From Actinomycetota bacterium (lineage in GTDB: Bacteria > Actinomycetota > Actinomycetes > S36-B12 > UBA5976): a stretch of 7,629 bases of DNA. The DNA lies in NCBI GenBank assembly GCA_947476765.1, contig CANJRK010000039.1, positions 1 to 7,629 on the forward strand, written 5' to 3'. A program made the position numbers and the translations under genes. The notes under the pieces are model-generated. The model was given only the letters and a program-made list of their open reading frames with translations. It ran no database searches and was not told where the DNA came from. Of the stretch, positions 1 through 6,856 are shown in pieces. Position 1 is the first letter of the stretch; every line of letters starts with the position of its first letter.

Positions 1-620
1 AACAGATCCAAGGCCGGGGACGATTACAGCGACCATGGCAGAGTCCATTTGGTGCAGGGATCGCGTTGAGCGTAGCGATTCCAATTTCTGCATTCCCATG
101 CCAGGTGTCCGCGATTCCTTTGTTGGTCGGACTGGTAATTCACGGATGCCTTTCTCAACATACGGAAATAATTCGCCTTAAATGGCCAAATGACTTAATG
201 GCACTAACCCCGAATCAAGAGTTGAAAAAAGTTGGCGGAATTTTAGTTCAACTCCAAGGCAAACATGCAGTAGTTGGAATTGGCATAAATACCGACTTAA
301 CTAAAGCTGAGTTGCCGACTGAGTTTGCCACATCTTTAGCATTGTTGGGTATTTCAATCCAGCGAGAATTACTTATTGCCAAAATACTTGCCGCACTTGA
401 ACAAGAACTCAACAAACCAGATCCAAACTGGCTGGCTGGCTATCAAGCGGCAAGCTGCACATTGCAAACTGAAGTTTTAGTTACCCTTCCAGCTGACAAC
501 CAAATTTCTGGTTTTGCATCAAGCATTTTGGAAAGTGGGGCATTGGTTATTGATGTCCCACAGGGTCAAATGGAAATTACTTCAGGAGATGTAGTGCAAG
601 TTCGGTCGCAATCAAGTTAG
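1..620 (+). CDS. birA: Biotin-[acetyl-CoA-carboxylase] ligase BirA, 5'-truncated by window edge
   Basis: Activates biotin to biotinyl-5'-AMP and transfers it to the biotin-carrier lysine of carboxylases in the cytoplasm. The frame is open to the left edge: codons from base 3 read QIQGRGRLQRPWQSPFGAG, which lines up with the biotinyl-adenylate loop (family GRGRxGRxW). A TTG at 66 lies inside this conserved block and is therefore not the real start; the true start is outside the window. Downstream come KWPND (lysine/tryptophan of the active site), KVGGILVQL with the catalytic-region lysine, VVGIGIN, and a small C-terminal SH3-like domain ending in SGDVVQVRS, as expected for the family. The N-terminal portion is missing, so whether an HTH regulatory domain exists cannot be told; most actinobacterial BirA proteins lack one. 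Odd: Q replaces the usual second G of GRGRxG. The stop at 618-620 is 18 nt before the next gene, suggesting cotranscription. Confidence 0.93.
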   Translation, partial: QIQGRGRLQRPWQSPFGAGIALSVAIPISAFPCQVSAIPLLVGLVIHGCLSQHTEIIRLKWPNDLMALTPNQELKKVGGILVQLQGKHAVVGIGINTDLTKAELPTEFATSLALLGISIQRELLIAKILAALEQELNKPDPNWLAGYQAASCTLQTEVLVTLPADNQISGFASSILESGALVIDVPQGQMEITSGDVVQVRSQSS

Positions 621-638
621 GACACTAAACTGCAAATT

Positions 639-1307
639 GTGACCCGAATTTTGCTGGTGGAAGATGACCTTGAAATCGCTGCCCCACTTGTGCGCACGCT
701 ACAAGGTGCGGGTTATTCGGTTGCACTTGTAAGCGATGGCGTAGGTGCACTTGATAAAGCAAGAACTACTGGCCCAGACTTAATCGTTCTCGATTTAGGT
801 TTGCCAAATATGGATGGCCTAGAAGTTTGCCGTACCTTACGCGCTCAAAAATTTGATATGCCAATTTTAATTCTGACTGCCCGAACTACAGAGCTGGACT
901 TAGTTGTTGGCCTAGATGCCGGTGCCGATGACTACATAATGAAACCGTTTAAGTCCGCTGAGTTATTGGCGCGAATTCGCGCATTAATGCGCCGAGTTGA
1001 CGGCCACGATGTTACTGAATTGATTGGTAATGGCATCACACTCAACACCGAATCTAGAATGTGCAAGGTTTGGGGTGAAGAAGTTTCCCTTACTTCAACT
1101 GAATTCAGCCTCTTGGAACTATTGATGCGTAATTCTGGGCGAGTAATTAGCCGTCAGCAAATCCTGCGAGATGTATGGCATACCAATTGGTCGGGATCAA
1201 CTAAGAATCTTGACATGCACGTCTCAGCTTTACGTAGAAAGCTTGGAGATGAAGGTGAGCATGTTGCCACCGTGCGCGGTCTTGGATTTAGGTTCAATCG
1301 GAATTAA
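639..1307 (+). CDS. OmpR/PhoB-family response regulator (not MtrA)
   Basis: Cytoplasmic DNA-binding regulator of a two-component system, 222 aa, full length for the family. The receiver domain (about residues 3-115) has acidic pocket D9/D10, phospho-acceptor D52 in VLDLGLP, T80 in LTAR and K102 in KPF. The winged-helix domain (about 128-220) has LTSTEFSLLELL, the recognition region STKNLDMHVSALRRKLGD and the closing hairpin VRGLGFRF. The start is GTG at 639; no Shine-Dalgarno is visible in the 18 nt after birA, so translation may be coupled or SD-independent. The stop is 2 nt before the partner kinase, so the two are surely one transcription unit. The STKxLDxHVxxLRRKLGD style resembles an actinobacterial regulator group paired with HQLR-type kinases. 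From memory, in Streptomyces this pair sits near gtrA and purK, which would fit the neighbouring gtrA here. Target genes and signal are unknown. Confidence 0.93.
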   Translation: MTRILLVEDDLEIAAPLVRTLQGAGYSVALVSDGVGALDKARTTGPDLIVLDLGLPNMDGLEVCRTLRAQKFDMPILILTARTTELDLVVGLDAGADDYIMKPFKSAELLARIRALMRRVDGHDVTELIGNGITLNTESRMCKVWGEEVSLTSTEFSLLELLMRNSGRVISRQQILRDVWHTNWSGSTKNLDMHVSALRRKLGDEGEHVATVRGLGFRFNRN

Positions 1308-1309
1308 TA

Positions 1310-2308
1310 ATGGAACAACGGCTATTTAGATTGTTCGCACTAGCGATTATTCCCTTTGTGCTGGTAATCGGGCTAATTACAATTTTCTGGCTAATTAGAT
1401 CCCATCAAGTTGGGAACTTCACAATAGCTTGGACAAATTCCACGCCAATTACATTTGGTATTCAAGCCATGATTACGCTTACCGCAACTTTGGTACTGAT
1501 AGCAGCGAAGTTTTTAGCGAGATTTTCCGCCACTCCAATGAAAGTGTTTTTAGCTGAAGTAAACAATGTCACGGTTAAGCAAGAGGCTCACTCACCTCAA
1601 TTAACTGGTGTTAAAGAAATTGATGACACGCTACATAATCTGTATCAATCGGCAACCGATGCCCAGCAGCGCCTGCGTGCTGAACGAACCCTAGCGGCCG
1701 ATGTATCTCACCAATTACGGTCACCATTAACAGCACTTTCACTTCGCCTCGAGCAGATTGTCGCGGATTCTGCGTCTACTCGAACACAAGCCGATGCAAC
1801 TGCAGCCCTGGCCCAAGTAGATCGGCTAGTCCGGTTAGTTGAGGGCTTGTTAACAACTTGGCGCGCCATGTCTGACCGAGAACTTTCAGAGATAGAAGTT
1901 TCCAAGTTAGTAGCAAATGTAACTGCTCGTTGGCAAAGTAGGGTAGCGGCTGAATCTCGAAGTTTTGAAATAGTCGGCGAATTAGATTTGATCGCGCTAG
2001 GAACTCCAGAAATTCAAGAGTTAGTGCTTTCGGTTTTAATCGAGAATTCACTACAGCATGGTGCGGGTACAATTCGGATTTCGTATCGCGATTACCAATC
2101 TTGGGTTTTGATCGAAGTTAGTGATGAGGGCAAAGGGATAAGCATCGATATTGAAAATTCATTAATGTTGCAAGGCAATACAACTGGTGGCACAGGTTTA
2201 GGCCTAGCTTGGGCAAGATCGCAGGTTTCGATTGATGGTGGTCGGTTAGAACTAAGGAATTTAAAACCCGCAACCTTTGGAATATTTTTAATATCGGCAA
2301 ACAAATAG
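1310..2308 (+). CDS. Two-TM sensor histidine kinase with a very short sensory loop
   Basis: Membrane histidine kinase, 332 aa, partner of the regulator ending 2 nt upstream. Hydrophobic segments at about residues 8-29 and 49-71 are separated by only about 20 residues, so there is almost no extracytoplasmic sensor domain. A linker leads to the HisKA H-box ADVSHQLRSPLTALSLRL with phospho-acceptor H134. The HATPase_c domain has an N-box (LIENSLQHG, N246), G1 box (DEGKGI, D272) and G2 box (TGGTGLGLA, 292-300); a clear F-box is missing, the stretch between G1 and G2 being short. No convincing HAMP domain is seen between TM2 and the H-box, although that linker has the right length for a degenerate one. 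H+1 is Q rather than the usual E or D and H+4 is S rather than T or N. ATG at 1310 follows the upstream stop closely, suggesting translational coupling. The input may be a membrane or intramembrane stimulus (inference); the specific signal is unknown. Confidence 0.9.
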   Translation: MEQRLFRLFALAIIPFVLVIGLITIFWLIRSHQVGNFTIAWTNSTPITFGIQAMITLTATLVLIAAKFLARFSATPMKVFLAEVNNVTVKQEAHSPQLTGVKEIDDTLHNLYQSATDAQQRLRAERTLAADVSHQLRSPLTALSLRLEQIVADSASTRTQADATAALAQVDRLVRLVEGLLTTWRAMSDRELSEIEVSKLVANVTARWQSRVAAESRSFEIVGELDLIALGTPEIQELVLSVLIENSLQHGAGTIRISYRDYQSWVLIEVSDEGKGISIDIENSLMLQGNTTGGTGLGLAWARSQVSIDGGRLELRNLKPATFGIFLISANK

Positions 2309-2317
2309 CAAGTGAGT

Positions 2318-2779
2318 TTAAAAGTTTTGTTTCACGCTTGAAACTTCATTTGGAAAAACCCAATTGTGATAGCCCCAGAACCTAAATATAGTTCCGAGCA
2401 CCAAACCAATGACATTTGCACTGATGTTATCGGCCAACGCACTATCGAATCCAAGTACGTAATGACTTATCCAAAGGCACGAAAGCGAAATAGTCATACC
2501 GACCGCATTAAAAATAAAAAACAGCGTGTACTCTCGACGAAAAGTTGAACGTGTTCGATCTCTAAACGTCCAATGTCGATTTCCAAAATAGGCGAAAGTC
2601 GTAGCTGCTAAAACGCTAATTGCCTTTGCAGTTAATGGCTTGTCGAATAGTGGGCCCTCACCGCCTGCAAATCGCAACAGGTTAAAAATAGTTAAATCAA
2701 TCAAATACGCGACTAAACCAACTAGGCCAAATTTGCCCAGTTCTTTACGCAGACTTGCGAACAAACTTGATATGGGCAT
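2318..2779 (-). CDS. GtrA-family integral membrane protein
   Basis: Small four-TM membrane protein, 153 aa, typical for the GtrA family, whose members are linked to translocating or handling polyprenyl-phosphate-linked sugars in cell-surface glycan synthesis. Likely TM segments are at about residues 17-36, 51-66, 83-108 and 115-136. Family signatures are FGNRHWTFRDR after TM2 and FRFWGYHNWVF at the C-terminal end of TM4, with a basic loop in between. ATG at 2779 is the first possible start: the frame upstream has no alternative start before an in-frame TAA. The gene converges on the sensor kinase (9 bp between the two stops) and diverges from mtrA across 105 bp. No glycosyltransferase lies beside it here, so its sugar substrate cannot be guessed. 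The family assignment is firm by motif and topology; biochemical function is inferred from family only. Confidence 0.88.
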   Translation of the reverse strand: MPISSLFASLRKELGKFGLVGLVAYLIDLTIFNLLRFAGGEGPLFDKPLTAKAISVLAATTFAYFGNRHWTFRDRTRSTFRREYTLFFIFNAVGMTISLSCLWISHYVLGFDSALADNISANVIGLVLGTIFRFWGYHNWVFPNEVSSVKQNF

Positions 2780-2785
2780 CCCCCT

Positions 2786-2791
2786 AGATTA
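2786..2791 (-). promoter_or_regulatory. Candidate -10 element of gtrA (possibly leaderless mRNA)
   Basis: Reading the minus strand, TAATCT (TANNNT type) ends 6 nt before the gtrA ATG, so initiation would fall at or next to the start codon and give a leaderless transcript, which is common in actinobacteria. No good -35 is visible. The six bases between are AGGGGG, which could otherwise be read as an SD but directly abut the ATG, too close to work normally. Confidence 0.4.
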
Positions 2792-2818
2792 GCCAACGAT
2801 TAAAGGGAAAAAAGCCAT

Positions 2819-2836
2819 CAGTCCAAGTATTGGCTG
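2819..2836. promoter_or_regulatory. Inverted repeat in the gtrA-mtrA divergent region, candidate operator
   Basis: The sequence reads CAG-t-CCAA-GTA-TTGG-CTG: a 7-bp dyad with one bulged T and a 3-nt centre. It lies 49 bp upstream of the mtrA start. If TAAATT at 2846-2851 is the mtrA -10, the dyad covers the -35 position. A dimeric regulator could bind here. It does not resemble the GTCAC direct repeats described for MtrA. Binding protein unknown. Confidence 0.3.
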
Positions 2837-2845
2837 TTATTGAGG

Positions 2846-2851
2846 TAAATT
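2846..2851 (+). promoter_or_regulatory. Candidate -10 element of the mtrA operon
   Basis: TAAATT fits the actinobacterial TANNNT consensus and would give a leader of about 27 nt containing the strong SD. The hexamer 17 nt upstream (CCAAGT, 2823-2828) is a poor -35 and falls inside the inverted repeat, so the promoter might depend on an activator. Tentative. Confidence 0.25.
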
Positions 2852-2870
2852 TGCATTCCTAGTCCGAAGT

Positions 2871-2877
2871 AAAGGAG
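2871..2877 (+). promoter_or_regulatory. Ribosome binding site of mtrA
   Basis: AAAGGAG lies 7 nt before the GTG at 2885. It is the clearest Shine-Dalgarno in the window and fixes the mtrA start; the neighbouring genes have weak or no SD. Confidence 0.8.
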
Positions 2878-2884
2878 TGCCACA

Positions 2885-3562
2885 GTGGGGCATCGCATTT
2901 TGGTTATTGAAGACGACCAATCAATTGCTGAGATTGTGGGCATCCTGCTTCGTGGCGAAGGATTCGAAGTTTCATATTGTGCTGATGGCCTTCAAGCGCT
3001 AACTGCCTTTAATGCAGTTACTCCAGATCTCGTACTGCTGGATCTGATGCTGCCCGGTCGAGATGGGATAGATATTTGCCGAGCAATTCGGGAAACTAGC
3101 GGCGTTCCAATCGTAATGCTAACTGCGCGAAGCGATTCCGAAGATGTAGTTACTGGCTTGGAGTCTGGTGCCGACGATTACATTGTCAAGCCTATTAAGA
3201 ATGAAGAGCTACTAGCTAGAATCCGCGCTCGATTGCGCTCGATCGAAACCCCAGTGGCTAATGAAATTCAGATTGGTGACTTGGTAATAGATATAGCTGG
3301 ACACTCCGTTAAGCGGGGAACAAAAGATATCTCATTAACAGTTCTAGAGTTCAAATTGTTATTGACTTTAGCGAAGCGACCATGGCAGGTATTTTCGCGA
3401 GAGTTACTACTTGAAGAAGTTTGGGAATATCAACATGCGGCCGACACCAGATTGGTAAATGTCCACGTGCAACGCCTTCGAGCAAAAATTGAAATCGATC
3501 CGGATCATCCAGAAATTGTGGTCACGGTACGCGGTGTCGGATATAAAGCAGGGCAATCGTAA
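2885..3562 (+). CDS. mtrA: Two-component response regulator MtrA
   Basis: OmpR-type transcription factor, 225 aa, phosphorylated by MtrB; in mycobacteria, corynebacteria and Streptomyces it controls cell wall hydrolases, division, osmotic response and replication or development genes. The receiver has D10/D11, phospho-acceptor D53 in LLDLMLPGRDGIDICR, T80 in VPIVMLTAR, and K102. The DNA-binding domain has ISLTVLEFKLLLTLA, QVFSRELLLEEVW and the highly conserved tract ADTRLVNVHVQRLRAK, ending in VTVRGVGYKAG. These tracts match mycobacterial MtrA almost word for word, and the following mtrB and lpqB confirm the call. The residue after the conserved KP (104) is I rather than the usual F. The start is GTG at 2885 behind a strong SD. 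It heads the mtrA-mtrB-lpqB operon, with a 3-nt gap to mtrB and its promoter in the region shared with gtrA. Confidence 0.97.
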   Translation: MGHRILVIEDDQSIAEIVGILLRGEGFEVSYCADGLQALTAFNAVTPDLVLLDLMLPGRDGIDICRAIRETSGVPIVMLTARSDSEDVVTGLESGADDYIVKPIKNEELLARIRARLRSIETPVANEIQIGDLVIDIAGHSVKRGTKDISLTVLEFKLLLTLAKRPWQVFSRELLLEEVWEYQHAADTRLVNVHVQRLRAKIEIDPDHPEIVVTVRGVGYKAGQS

Positions 3563-3565
3563 ACC

Positions 3566-5119
3566 GTGGGCAAATCCGCTCGACCTAAGTCAACTTTCTT
3601 GCAGAAGTGGCGTCGAAATCTGCAATTACGGCTTGTCATAATTACCGCATTGGTATCCATAACGGTTTTAAGTGCGGTTGGAATTTTACTGGTCAATCAA
3701 GTTTCCTCAGGACTGCTTGAAGCAAAACAGCAAAGCGCGTTAACGGAAGCAACTGCTGCTCGCCTTGAAGTTCAGCGACTACTTGACGCAGCTGATACGG
3801 GACTTGTCGCTCCCAATAACACCAGAATTGTGGACTCCGTAATTACTGCTTTGGCAGTACGGGCCGGGTCGCCCGGTCTATACGATGCAATTTTTCTAAG
3901 TGATCCGGATTTGGTCGGCGTACCAGAACGTGGGACAAAACTTATTTCCGAACAATCGATACCAAGTGCGCTGCGGTCTGCGATTCGCGAGCGTGATCGT
4001 CAAGCCTGGGCTTATTCAACACTGATATATGAGGGCGGTGCAACAAGACAAGGTTTAGTCGTGGGAGCTCCAGTAAACATTCCTCGCATTGGTGCCTACG
4101 AACTCTATTTATTGTTTCCGCTTGATAAAGAGCAAAAGTCAATTGACTTGGTGCGACAAGGCGTCGCTGTTACTGGTGTGCTTTTACTTGTTAGCCTTTT
4201 GATCCTTGCTTGGTTTGTGACCTCAAGAGTTACTGACCCAGTTCGAGAAGCTGCTGAGATTGCCGTACAAATCGCATCTGGGGACCTAGATCGACGAATG
4301 CAAGTTAATGGCGAAGACGATATTGCTCGATTAGCCGGGTCACTGAATGAAATGGCGACAAGTTTGCAAAGCCAAATCATTCGCCTCGAATCCTTGTCAC
4401 AAGTTCAGCAACAATTTGTTTCTGATGTATCACATGAGTTGCGCACGCCTCTAACTACAGTTCGCATGGCTAGTGAGATGATCTATAACGCACGTTCTGA
4501 TTTTGATCCTGACATGGCGCGTTCCGCAGAGTTGCTCAGAAATCAAGTTGATCGATTTGATGTTTTGCTAAGCGACCTACTTGAAATGAGCAAAATTGAT
4601 GCCGGAGCAGCCCCGCTTGAATTATCAAAAGTTGACTTAAGTGAGTTGACTGAATCAATTTTGAGCGAGAATTCTCAGATTGCTTTGGAACACAACACTG
4701 CATTTAGTTTCTCGAAGGCGGGAGATCTGTTTGTAACGGCAGATAAACGTCGAGTGTCCCGAATAATCAGAAACCTGGTTGTAAATGCAATTGAGCACTG
4801 TGACGGCTCGGAGATAAAAATCGAAATAGCCGGAAATAATGAATGTGTCTCGGTATCCGTGAGAGATTTTGGTCAAGGAATTGCGACGGAAGATTTAGCG
4901 CGTGTCTTTGGAAGATTTTGGCGAGCTGACCCAGCACGTCAAAGAACTTTAGGCGGCACTGGCTTGGGACTGTCTATTTCTGCTGAGGATGCCGCTCTAC
5001 ACGGGGGCTTAATAGATGTCTGGGGAGCGCCAGGGATTGGAGCTCAGTTTGTACTGACTTTGCCAAGAATTGAGCATGGCCAGATTTTGCAGGTCGCAAT
5101 CACGGCAGGCTCACCATGA
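3566..5119 (+). CDS. mtrB: Sensor histidine kinase MtrB
   Basis: Membrane sensor kinase that phosphorylates MtrA, 517 aa. It has a short basic cytoplasmic N-terminus ending in WRRNLQLRLV, TM1 at about 22-44, an extracytoplasmic sensor domain at about 45-198 (with GAYELYLLFPLDKEQ before the membrane, as in mycobacterial MtrB), TM2 at about 199-218, HAMP at about 219-270, HisKA with H290 in SDVSHELRTPLTTVRMA, and HATPase_c with N-box (NLVVNAIEH), G1 (RDFGQGI), F-box (VFGRFWRADPARQR) and G2 (LGGTGLGLS). All catalytic motifs are intact. It lacks the long proline-rich C-terminal tail of the mycobacterial protein and ends soon after the kinase domain. GTG at 3566 is 3 nt after the mtrA stop with only a weak AGGG upstream, so translation is probably coupled. 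The 3' end overlaps lpqB by 4 nt (ATGA). Confidence 0.97.
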   Translation: MGKSARPKSTFLQKWRRNLQLRLVIITALVSITVLSAVGILLVNQVSSGLLEAKQQSALTEATAARLEVQRLLDAADTGLVAPNNTRIVDSVITALAVRAGSPGLYDAIFLSDPDLVGVPERGTKLISEQSIPSALRSAIRERDRQAWAYSTLIYEGGATRQGLVVGAPVNIPRIGAYELYLLFPLDKEQKSIDLVRQGVAVTGVLLLVSLLILAWFVTSRVTDPVREAAEIAVQIASGDLDRRMQVNGEDDIARLAGSLNEMATSLQSQIIRLESLSQVQQQFVSDVSHELRTPLTTVRMASEMIYNARSDFDPDMARSAELLRNQVDRFDVLLSDLLEMSKIDAGAAPLELSKVDLSELTESILSENSQIALEHNTAFSFSKAGDLFVTADKRRVSRIIRNLVVNAIEHCDGSEIKIEIAGNNECVSVSVRDFGQGIATEDLARVFGRFWRADPARQRTLGGTGLGLSISAEDAALHGGLIDVWGAPGIGAQFVLTLPRIEHGQILQVAITAGSP

Positions 5120-6813
5120 AATTGACGAAATGTGCGTCTGCACTTACTACGATTTTGTTGCTGTCCGGTTGTGGCGGTATCCCTGAGTCAAGCGAAGTTT
5201 ATTTTGGGGAAGTCATATCTGAAGATAGCTCCACGCAATTTGTTCGGGTTATTGCTCGACCACCTACTACTGGAATGGAACCAGAAGCAATTGTTCGTGG
5301 TTTTCTAGAGGCGTGCGCGGATCCGTCGGGTGACTACGCAATTGCACGAAAGTATTTAGCGTCAGATTCGGCAGCAAGTTGGAATCCAGGCACTGGAATT
5401 GATGTGTATGAGGCAAACTCAATTCAAGTTTCAGGCCCAGAGCCAAGCCTGGTAATAACAGCAAATAAACAAGGTGTCATATCTGATTTAGGCAGATTTC
5501 AAACCGCAGACCCAGGAGCCAAGATTTCAAGGACGTTTAAGGTTGCTAAGGATGCAAATACGCAATGGCGCATTACTGAGTTAAATGATGGGATTTTGCT
5601 TTCCGCAGGAGACGTAGACAGGTCATTTCGCAGTTTTCCAATCTACTTTTTGAATTCTTCACTAACCTCATTAGTTTCAGACTCGGTGATTGTTCCGGTT
5701 AACAGTTCTGGCGCGGCGACTTCATTAGTTCAGTCCTTACTCGATGGCCCATCACCATACTTGGTACCGGTAGCGTCCACAGCATTTCCAGTAGGTACTT
5801 CGCTTACTTACGGTTCAGTGCCAGTTATAGACGGAATTGCGCAAGTTGATCTGTCCCAAGAGATATTGGGTGCAGATGAACTAACACGCAGAGCCCTATC
5901 TGCACAGCTTGTTTGGACACTTAGTGTTTTACCTAACGTTGCTGGAGTAAGGATCACGGTCTCCGGACAGCCACTTGCCCTAACGGATGTTGGTCCAACA
6001 CAAACTGTGTCGGACTGGAAAGAAATCTCTCCATTAATTGATTCCACATTTAATGTTTTGAACGTAATACGTGCTGACAAGATCTATTCAGTAATTGATA
6101 ATGTCGCAACTGAGAAATTAACTTCACCAACAAACCTAATTAGCGCATCTGTCAATAGAGATAGTTCTCGGATTGCCGCAATCACAAATGACTTAAAGAC
6201 TCTGCTGGCTACAGATGTCACTTCTGGAGATTTTGTAGTGGCCGCTCAAGGTGAGGTTTTATCACGCCCTACCTGGGACCAACAAGGCAACATTTTTATC
6301 GCTGATTTCGGACAAGGAGTTCGAGAGATTAGAACGGATGGCACCACCCTCGTAACTCCAGTGGATGTTTCTAACCTCGGAACTACTGACCAAGTTAAGC
6401 AAGTAGCAGTTTCACAAGATGGAGTCAGAGTCGCCGTCGTGCTTTCAAATGGCACGCAGGATGTAATTGCAGTCGGTGCCTTGTTTAGAACTAATTCAGA
6501 AACTCGGATTATTGGATTGCATCGGATTGAACGAACCATTTCACAAGTGCGCGATATTGCCTGGAGCAGTCCCACAAGTTTGGCCGCTATCGCAACTGAT
6601 GGGCCAGGTGGAGAAATGTTATTTGACATCTCGTTACTGGATGGAAAAACAAGAGTATCCAGCACGCCTCCCGGCGCTCAAGCGCTCGCAATAGACGGCA
6701 CTGGCACCATCTATTTGTCAGTTGTTAATGGTTCCAGTCAACTTTTATACCGTCAGACTTTTGGTTCGTGGACGGAGATCACAACTGGTTTTGGCGGCTT
6801 TTTTACTCGGTAA
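5116..6813 (+). CDS. lpqB: Lipoprotein LpqB (MtrB-associated)
   Basis: Extracytoplasmic lipoprotein, 565 aa, encoded directly after mtrB in actinobacteria; in mycobacteria LpqB interacts with the sensor domain of MtrB and affects MtrA phosphorylation. The signal peptide has a lysine-containing n-region, a hydrophobic core and the lipobox LSGC with lipidated C19. Then come the LpqB N-terminal domain (about 30-165, with the typical GMEPEAIVRGFLEACADP and WRITELNDGILLS), a GerMN domain (about 172-288, with SLVQSLLDGPSP and RRALSAQLVWTL), and a C-terminal beta-propeller-like part (about 310-560, with repeated units such as LISASVNRDSSRIA and VAVSQDGVRVAVV). Length is close to the mycobacterial protein. 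ATG at 5116 overlaps the mtrB stop in ATGA, so the two are translationally coupled. It ends at 6813, 43 nt before the longest form of comF. Confidence 0.96.
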   Translation: MKLTKCASALTTILLLSGCGGIPESSEVYFGEVISEDSSTQFVRVIARPPTTGMEPEAIVRGFLEACADPSGDYAIARKYLASDSAASWNPGTGIDVYEANSIQVSGPEPSLVITANKQGVISDLGRFQTADPGAKISRTFKVAKDANTQWRITELNDGILLSAGDVDRSFRSFPIYFLNSSLTSLVSDSVIVPVNSSGAATSLVQSLLDGPSPYLVPVASTAFPVGTSLTYGSVPVIDGIAQVDLSQEILGADELTRRALSAQLVWTLSVLPNVAGVRITVSGQPLALTDVGPTQTVSDWKEISPLIDSTFNVLNVIRADKIYSVIDNVATEKLTSPTNLISASVNRDSSRIAAITNDLKTLLATDVTSGDFVVAAQGEVLSRPTWDQQGNIFIADFGQGVREIRTDGTTLVTPVDVSNLGTTDQVKQVAVSQDGVRVAVVLSNGTQDVIAVGALFRTNSETRIIGLHRIERTISQVRDIAWSSPTSLAAIATDGPGGEMLFDISLLDGKTRVSSTPPGAQALAIDGTGTIYLSVVNGSSQLLYRQTFGSWTEITTGFGGFFTR

Positions 6814-6856
6814 ATAGTGAAGCCAAAAGTCACACCCACTAATCATTAACAGGTAT

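Noticed and set aside
66..620. birA as a complete 184-aa gene starting at TTG 66
   Set aside because: The frame is open through the left edge and the upstream codons encode the conserved GRGR loop, so TTG 66 is an internal leucine.
1776..2072. 98-codon minus-strand frame inside the sensor kinase
   Set aside because: It is a shadow of the HisKA/HATPase coding sequence, with no promoter, SD or family signature.
2366..2548. 60-codon plus-strand frame inside gtrA
   Set aside because: It is antisense to a well-supported GtrA protein and lacks an SD or recognisable features.
6246..6665. 139-codon minus-strand frame inside lpqB
   Set aside because: It lies wholly within a conserved lipoprotein gene; its composition is that of an antisense shadow.
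6785..6830. Possible terminator around the lpqB stop (TTTTGGC/GCCAAAA and GGCTT/AAGCC pairings with T-rich tract)
   Set aside because: The T-run lies inside the structure rather than after it and the stems are short and partly alternative, so it is not a credible intrinsic terminator.
6829..6834. GTCAC near the lpqB-comF gap as an MtrA site
   Set aside because: Only a single half-site is present, with no second copy at the expected spacing, so it is not distinguishable from chance.
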